Source: an uncultured Bacteroides sp. | GTDB lineage: Bacteria > Bacteroidota > Bacteroidia > Bacteroidales > Bacteroidaceae | Length of the DNA: 64,000 nt | Assembly: GCA_937890825.1 (NCBI GenBank) | Contig: CALADS010000038.1 | Location: 1-64,000 of the forward strand | Reading direction: 5' to 3' | Part shown: piece by piece, positions 58,872 through 64,000 of the stretch | Layout: each line of letters starts with the position of its first letter | Position numbering within the stretch: position 1 is the first letter of the stretch | Program-made: the position numbers and the translations under genes | The notes under the pieces: model-generated | The model's input: only the letters and a program-made list of their open reading frames with translations | What the model was told of the DNA's origin: nothing | Database searches by the model: none

Positions 58872-61043
58872 ATGAAGCAATCTGCCAAACAAGTATGGAT
58901 GGGAATCTTTTTCCTGTTGCTCATCGCCTCTGTGGTTCGGGCTGATGATAGAGAAAAATATAAAGCTTTTGCTGAAGAAATCAGAAAAGAGGTATGGGCA
59001 TTGCAGTTGCCTGCATTTCAGCAACGGCAAGTTCCAACGGTATATCAAGAAGAATCGGCTGTTATTTTGGCTGCTCATAGCCGATTGGAAATAGATAAGA
59101 GAACCCGCTTTGCATTGGGCTCTTTTTTGGCTGGTACTGGATCTACCAATCGCGATGTCAGTTGCCGGAATCTATACCGCAGACTAATTCTGCTGAATGA
59201 TAAAGCCGCTGTAAAAGAGTTCTCGGAATTTGACTTCAAAACAGATGTCAGTAAGAAAGCGTGGAGATATGATGAAACTAAAAAATATGTGCTAGGTGTG
59301 AGGGTCATTAAGCCAGACGGTACTATACAAGAGGTAGAAACCGATGACTACATGACGCTCACCGAAGGCAAAAAAGGTCGGGAAGAACGGCAGAAGTTGG
59401 CTGTTCCGGGTCTGCAGCCTGGTGATGCTATCGATGTGTTCTACTATGAATATGTCAATCTGGAAAATCACAATCTGGATTTGTATTATTTCAGCTTTCA
59501 AGAAAATTATCCCATGTTGTCTTATTCTATTTATTGCGAAATAGATCCTAAGTTGACTACGCAATACCGTTGTCTGAATGGTGCTCCCGATTTTAAGCAG
59601 AGCATCAATGAGGAGAAAAATCTGGTGTTGCAGGCTGAGGCCAAGGAAGCAGCACCGGCTGAACCGACGTTGTGGTATAGTCCTATGCGGCAGACTCCCT
59701 GCATCGTGATGTGTGTCACCAATCCCAAAATGAAATATAGCTACATTCCACCCAGTGCCCGCAAGACAGGTGTACAAGCCAATCCGGATGCAAAAATAAT
59801 TCAGGATGATGATTTTAGCTTCAGTTATGCTTACCAAACCGTGGGCGACCGGAAAACCACCAAGAAAGCTACCGGATTATTGAAAGAGATGAAGAACGAT
59901 ACCTTGGCCACCGCAACCTGTCTTTATAATTATCTGGTGTTTAGGTATCTGAGCGATAACAGTTGGAAGTATAATCCGAACGCTTTTGTGCAGTTGTTGG
60001 AATTCACGTTTTTCTGTGCAAAGATTCCCTATCGCTTAGGTATCACCACTTCTCATCACCAAGAACCTATCAGTCAGCTTATCAGCTATCGAAACACCGA
60101 CTGGTTCATTTATGTACCAAGCGTCCGTAAATATTACTTCGCTCCTTCTTTTTACAACGTACCCGGAGAGATTCCTGCCAGGTTTCAGGGACAACAGGCT
60201 ATTTTGGAGATAGATTTTGACTTGCCTAAGAAGAAACGTCCTAAGGAAAGAACGGTCATTACCCTGCCTGCCGGTAGTGCTGCCGACAATATAAACACTA
60301 CTATTATTCAAGCGGAAATCCAAGGTACTGCATTGCAGATTTGTCGCAACGAACAATACACAGGCACATTGAAGGAAAACAGGCAGAATGCTTTGGTTCC
60401 TTACCAGACGCTCGACCGTTCTTTGCGTCAACAATTGGATGTGGAGAAGACTAGGGAAGAGGAGGTAAAAAAGAAATATGCCGATGATCTGCAGGAAGCA
60501 TTGCGGAAAGAAAAGGAAACGGAGAAAGAAAACTATCTGGCTGAAATCAAGGCGTATCATGATGCAGATGCTAAAGAAATGCTGGGTTATCGACTCCATA
60601 ATATTGGAAATCGGGCTGATAGTGCTGTATTTTGCTATGAAACCACGTATACGCTGAATAATCTGGTAAAAAAAGCTGGGTCAAATTATATTCTTTCTGT
60701 AGGAAAGTTGTTGGGTAACCAACTGCAACTTGAAAAGAATGACCGGAATCGCACAGTCGATGTACACGCTCTTTCACCTAGGACTTATGAATGGAAGATA
60801 GCTGTTAAATTGCCTGCCGGCTATAGGATACCTGCCGATGCGCTTAAAAAACTGAATACTCGTATGGAAAATGAATGTGGTTGTTTCATGGCGCAAGCCA
60901 CGTATCAAGACGGTGTTCTGCATTTGGAAGCGGTCAAGGAATATGCCCACAAGATAGAGCCTAAGGAACGGTGGCCGCAGTTATGTGAAATCATTGATGC
61001 AGCACAGCATTATGAGTCTGTTTCGGTATTATTGAAGAAATGA
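58872..61043 (+). CDS. DUF3857 protein with lost transglutaminase site
   Basis: 723 aa, 37 nt after its paralog, with signal peptide (MKQSAKQVWMGIFFLLLIAS). DUF3857-like N-terminal part (LGVRVIKPDGTIQEVETDDY, then GDAIDVFYYEY). In the region where the paralog has YGDCKGM, this protein has VQLLEFTFFCAKIPY, lacking the catalytic Gly-Asp-Cys; the His and Asp motifs are also unclear. A charged coiled coil (KTREEEVKKKYADDLQEAL) sits at about 515-565. Probably a non-enzymatic partner. Confidence 0.8.
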   Translation: MKQSAKQVWMGIFFLLLIASVVRADDREKYKAFAEEIRKEVWALQLPAFQQRQVPTVYQEESAVILAAHSRLEIDKRTRFALGSFLAGTGSTNRDVSCRNLYRRLILLNDKAAVKEFSEFDFKTDVSKKAWRYDETKKYVLGVRVIKPDGTIQEVETDDYMTLTEGKKGREERQKLAVPGLQPGDAIDVFYYEYVNLENHNLDLYYFSFQENYPMLSYSIYCEIDPKLTTQYRCLNGAPDFKQSINEEKNLVLQAEAKEAAPAEPTLWYSPMRQTPCIVMCVTNPKMKYSYIPPSARKTGVQANPDAKIIQDDDFSFSYAYQTVGDRKTTKKATGLLKEMKNDTLATATCLYNYLVFRYLSDNSWKYNPNAFVQLLEFTFFCAKIPYRLGITTSHHQEPISQLISYRNTDWFIYVPSVRKYYFAPSFYNVPGEIPARFQGQQAILEIDFDLPKKKRPKERTVITLPAGSAADNINTTIIQAEIQGTALQICRNEQYTGTLKENRQNALVPYQTLDRSLRQQLDVEKTREEEVKKKYADDLQEALRKEKETEKENYLAEIKAYHDADAKEMLGYRLHNIGNRADSAVFCYETTYTLNNLVKKAGSNYILSVGKLLGNQLQLEKNDRNRTVDVHALSPRTYEWKIAVKLPAGYRIPADALKKLNTRMENECGCFMAQATYQDGVLHLEAVKEYAHKIEPKERWPQLCEIIDAAQHYESVSVLLKK

Positions 61044-61092
61044 ATAAGTTTGTCATCCTTGGCATTCGAATAAGAATCCGCCAAGGATGATC

Positions 61093-61227
61093 TTACTCCA
61101 ACTCGCGCCACAGATGGCCAATGGCGGTCACAGGATGATGCCACAACATACGGGGCCCTGCATAGCGCATCACTTCCTGCATACGTTGTCTCATTTCCGG
61201 TTTATTACAATGCACCTTACACTTTCG
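61093..61227 (-). pseudogene. Duplicated 3' fragment of ygbA
   Basis: About 130 bp nearly identical to the 3' end of ygbA (62791-62935), still open in frame to its own stop. It encodes CKVHCNKPEMRQRMQEVM and the end HLWRELE. It has no start and abuts the end of the ATPase gene. Confidence 0.85.
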
Positions 61228-61235
61228 ATATTCGA

Positions 61236-62450
61236 TCAGTCTAGATTATCAGACATCAAGAAATTTCTCAGATGCAGATGTGTGATTCCATTATCATCAT
61301 TGCGTGTGACACCTGGAGTCATTGAAATCACATATTTGGGATAATTGTCTTTTATATTACGAAGATTTCCAAATTCCCGTTCTCTCGTTTCGTCATTGGC
61401 AATGATATAAGAAGCCTGGATATAGATTCGTTTGGAACCCGCTTTCTTGGTGCAAACAAAATCAATTTCACCTGCTTGTAGTTGTCCTACGTTGACCTTG
61501 TAGCCCAAACCAATCAGATGCTGATAGATGATATTTTCAATAATCTTTTCAATGTCTCCTTCACGTGTGCCTTCTGCCTGCGCATTTCTAAGTCCATGAT
61601 CCTCAAAGTAAAATTTGTCGTTACTTTCTAAAAGGCGTTTCCCGTGAATGTCATATCTGTTAACCTTGTGAATGATGTATGCATCTTCCAGATACTGTGT
61701 ATAGTCAATGACGGTGTCAGGAGAAACAGATGTTCCTTGAGATTTCATAAACCTGGATATGCTTGAAGCTGAGATTATCTTACCTATGTTATCTGCTATA
61801 AAACTTGTCAGCTTTTCCATGAACGGCACATTACGGATATTGTTTCTTGAGATTACATCCTTTAACAGAACAGTGTTCAACACATCTTTTTGATACTCCA
61901 TCGCATCATCCTCATCCAATCCCATCTTGACCAATCCTGGAAGGCCACCAAACTGGATATACTTGGTCAGGGCATCGTCTCCGTCTTGAAAATGATGAAA
62001 TTGTAGAAATTCTTTATAACTCAAAGACTGTATATGAATCTCTTTATATCTTCCGCCAATAATCGTACTGAGTTCCTTACTCAACATTTTGGCATTGCTT
62101 CCGGTAACAATCACTTCTGCATCCGGCTCTGTTCTATAACTTCTTATGCTCCGTTCAAAGTCTTCAATTTCTTGTACTTCGTCAATGAGAATATAATTCA
62201 TTTTCCCCGTTTGGTAATGGGCATCAATGTAAGTGTTTAAATCCTGATAGTTCTTGATGTGATCAAAGCCCTTCTTTTCTTTATCTATATAGATGATATT
62301 GTTGTTCTCATCACTCGCTTTTATATCACGAATCATCTTCAACGTATAACTTTTACCCACACGTCTCTGTCCGGTCAGAACGATAATCATATCTTTACCA
62401 AGATATTTTTCTATTTTGTTCAAATAATTTTGTCTAACAATTATATACAT
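61236..62450 (-). CDS. AAA ATPase with DUF4143-type C-terminus
   Basis: 404 aa, start MYIIVRQNYLNKIEK, 24 nt after a TATATTTG box. Walker A TGQRRVGKS (26-34), Walker B YILIDEVQEIE (about 87-97) and sensor VIVTGSNA (about 114-121). C-terminal DUF4143 part has GEIDFVCTKKAGSKRIYIQA, a PD-(D/E)XK-like pattern (E-x-D, then Q). Such proteins are widespread mobile ATPases of unknown role. The low-GC coding and the flanking ygbA duplication mark it as acquired. Confidence 0.85.
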   Translation of the reverse strand: MYIIVRQNYLNKIEKYLGKDMIIVLTGQRRVGKSYTLKMIRDIKASDENNNIIYIDKEKKGFDHIKNYQDLNTYIDAHYQTGKMNYILIDEVQEIEDFERSIRSYRTEPDAEVIVTGSNAKMLSKELSTIIGGRYKEIHIQSLSYKEFLQFHHFQDGDDALTKYIQFGGLPGLVKMGLDEDDAMEYQKDVLNTVLLKDVISRNNIRNVPFMEKLTSFIADNIGKIISASSISRFMKSQGTSVSPDTVIDYTQYLEDAYIIHKVNRYDIHGKRLLESNDKFYFEDHGLRNAQAEGTREGDIEKIIENIIYQHLIGLGYKVNVGQLQAGEIDFVCTKKAGSKRIYIQASYIIANDETREREFGNLRNIKDNYPKYVISMTPGVTRNDDNGITHLHLRNFLMSDNLD

Positions 62451-62474
62451 ATAGTTTATATTTGAAGATATCTG

Positions 62475-62790
62475 CAAATATAGTAATTTCTTCGATTATA
62501 AACGAAGAATATCATAGTTTGCTCAGCTTATCTATTATACTCGATGAATATTCTGGCTATTACTAATTCAACTGACTATCACTAGAAAGATTGCGCTCAT
62601 AAACACATCTTCTTTCTATAAATTGACCTGCTTGACATGAAAAATTTGTAGATACTAACTGAATATTGCGTGAACATAGCACCATTCATGGCTTCTCAAA
62701 AAAAACATTTTTTCCAGTCCTTAACGATAAGTGATTAAATAATCATGCTCCTCCTTCCTTATCATAGTTAACTGTGCTTTGGGGTTCCTT
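62475..62790. other. AT-rich non-coding stretch with ATPase promoter
   Basis: TATATTTG (62475-62482, minus) is the likely ATPase promoter. The remaining 300 bp are very AT-rich with no gene that I can see, unlike the chromosome around it, and extend to the ygbA stop. Probably part of the acquired segment. Confidence 0.55.
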
Positions 62791-63093
62791 TTACCCCAAC
62801 TCGCGCCACAGATGGCGAATGGCGGCCACAGGATGATGCCACAGCATACGGGGGCCTGCATAGCGCATCACTTCCTGCATACGTTGTCTCATTTCCGGTT
62901 TATAACAATGCACCTTACACTTTCGGCAAGTAGGTTTCTGGCCACCAAACGGGCAACGCGACAGACGGGTATGGGCATACTGTAACAAAGCCATGCATGC
63001 ATCACACAGCACTGCATGGCCTTCTTTATGGCGGCAGTACAGTTTAATCATCTGTTCTACGGTTTTCTTCTCTTCTGCTATTCTGGATTTCAT
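62791..63093 (-). CDS. ygbA: YgbA-type (nitrous oxide-stimulated promoter) protein
   Basis: 100 aa. Conserved Cys pattern LYCRHKEG, CDACMALLQYAHTRL, CPFGGQKPTCRKCKVHCYKP, ending in RMLWHHPVAAIRHLWRELG. It suits a small metal- or Fe-S-binding protein. In other bacteria this family is induced by NO. It lies 9 nt after the response regulator gene, suggesting co-transcription. Confidence 0.85.
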   Translation of the reverse strand: MKSRIAEEKKTVEQMIKLYCRHKEGHAVLCDACMALLQYAHTRLSRCPFGGQKPTCRKCKVHCYKPEMRQRMQEVMRYAGPRMLWHHPVAAIRHLWRELG

Positions 63094-63102
63094 ATTGCTT
63101 GA

Positions 63103-63795
63103 TTATACGATGAGTTTATAGCCGACGCCTCGCACATTGATGATGCGGATCTGTTCGTCACGGCTCAGTTTGTGGCGTAGCTTGGTAATGAATACGTGCA
63201 GGCTGCGGGTATTGAAGTAACTGTCGTCTCCCCATAATTCCAGTAAGAGGTCTTGTGTGTGGACCACGGCGTTACGATGCTGGCAGAGGCGGCGCAAGAT
63301 CTCTGATTCGCGGTGCGAGAGTTCCAGTGCTTGCTGCGGGTGGCAGAGTGTCTGCGTAGTGGGGTTGAAGCAATAGCTGCCGATGTCGTAGGTTGCAGGC
63401 TCCGGTGCGGCGGTCTCCTCGCAGCAGAAGGCTTTGCCGGCCAAGGCCTGGATGCGGACGATGAGTTCCTGCATACCGAAAGGTTTTCGCAGGTAGTCGT
63501 TGGCTCCCAGCTTGAAGCCGTCTACCACATCGTTGACTGCCGAGCGGGCGGTCAGAAAGAGTACAGGGGTCTGTTTATCTGTCTGCCGGATGCGGCGCAC
63601 CATTTCGAACCCGTCCATGCGGGGCATCATCACGTCAGCCACCAGTACGTCCGGATGCAGTTCAAAGAACAGGCGCAGCCCTTCTTCACCGTCGCCTGCC
63701 GTGTGGATGATGAAGTCCTGTCCTTCCAGCGTGTCCTTGATAATCATGGCCAGCGTCTGTTCGTCTTCAACTAATAATACATTTATCTTTTCCAT
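63103..63795 (-). CDS. OmpR-family response regulator
   Basis: 230 aa. Receiver domain with acidic pair E10-D11 and phosphoacceptor Asp54 in LVADVMMPRMDGFE, and Lys in LRKPFGMQEL near 104. C-terminal winged helix (about 135-230: LSHRESEILRRLCQ, then TRSLHVFITKLRHKLS). It resembles RprY of Bacteroides. The kinase gene lies upstream on the same strand. Targets unknown. Confidence 0.92.
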   Translation of the reverse strand: MEKINVLLVEDEQTLAMIIKDTLEGQDFIIHTAGDGEEGLRLFFELHPDVLVADVMMPRMDGFEMVRRIRQTDKQTPVLFLTARSAVNDVVDGFKLGANDYLRKPFGMQELIVRIQALAGKAFCCEETAAPEPATYDIGSYCFNPTTQTLCHPQQALELSHRESEILRRLCQHRNAVVHTQDLLLELWGDDSYFNTRSLHVFITKLRHKLSRDEQIRIINVRGVGYKLIV

Positions 63796-63848
63796 GCTCT
63801 TTTGTCCTTTATAGATTTTATTCTTAAGTACGGCCCATCGTTGTCGGT

Positions 63849-64000
63849 CTACAGATAGAGGGTAAAGGTACTGCCTTTACCCGGTTCGCTGGTCACGCTA
63901 ATGTGCCCGCCGTGCTTTTCCACCAGAGTCTTTACGTAGAAGAGCCCCAGACCATATCCTTTCACCGGATGCAGGTTGCCGGTGGGCACCCGGTAGAACT
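63849..64000 (-). CDS. Sensor histidine kinase, C-terminal end
   Basis: The last 50 codons of a kinase; the rest is beyond the right edge. G2 box GYGLGLFYVKTLVEKHGG and the terminal GKGSTFTLYL are typical of HATPase_c. It is 53 nt upstream of the response regulator; partner by position. Confidence 0.9.
   Translation of the reverse strand, partial: FYRVPTGNLHPVKGYGLGLFYVKTLVEKHGGHISVTSEPGKGSTFTLYL

Overview
The window is bacterial and looks like a gut Bacteroidales chromosome (Bacteroides, Phocaeicola or a close relative). The evidence is the many promoters with a -7 box TAnnTTTG about 19-20 nt downstream of a TTG/TTTG -33 box, and the Bacteroidetes-typical families such as DUF4468, FadL-like OMP and DUF3857/transglutaminase proteins. 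No database search was possible; all family names come from reading motifs.

Positions 1 to about 41,400 are most of a tailed temperate prophage, almost entirely on the minus strand. It is read from right to left. The immunity and early control region is at 39.5-41.3 kb (an XRE repressor facing divergent HTH and LuxR-type regulators). It is followed by two tandem antirepressor-type genes, two tandem KilA-N genes, a small P-loop protein, a primase-helicase and an iteron-rich non-coding region (31.2-31.6 kb). The late genes then follow: protease/scaffold, major capsid protein, tail-tube-like protein, packaging genes including the large terminase, portal, connector and tail-completion genes, tape measure, and distal tail and fibre proteins running off the left edge. 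No tail sheath, integrase or recognisable lysin is visible, so it is probably a siphovirus-type phage whose left end lies outside the window. Three blocks interrupt the late genes: a + strand membrane-protein gene with its own promoter and terminator (15.2-15.9 kb), duplicated small DUF5053-like genes (15.9-17.2 kb), and an insertion of about 2 kb resembling integrative-element DNA with a phosphoribosyltransferase and a RadC-like gene (20.8-22.8 kb).

Three patterns stand out in the prophage. (1) Late operons start with a shared promoter, TGTCCTTTA-N19-TAnnTTTG, found four times, plus a fifth diverged copy at identical spacing. (2) Both paralog pairs in the early region (KilA-N and antirepressor) carry a long palindrome at exactly the same codon position. 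The palindrome sequence differs between paralogs while the symmetry is kept, and it lies in the segment where the proteins diverge. (3) Two structured RNA leaders, at 14.8-15.1 kb and 38.0-38.2 kb, have competing pairings.

From 41.7 kb on the DNA is ordinary chromosome. It holds rfbA, a methyltransferase, a small basic protein and a DUF4468 protein (minus); a FadL-like OMP; a queuosine operon (transporter, queC, queF) behind a probable preQ1 riboswitch; a MacA/MacB-like efflux cluster with four FtsX-type permeases; a Crp/Fnr regulator; and two DUF3857 proteins, one with an intact and one with a lost transglutaminase site. Next come a DUF4143-type ATPase flanked by a duplicated 3' end of ygbA, ygbA itself, and an OmpR-family two-component system cut by the right edge.
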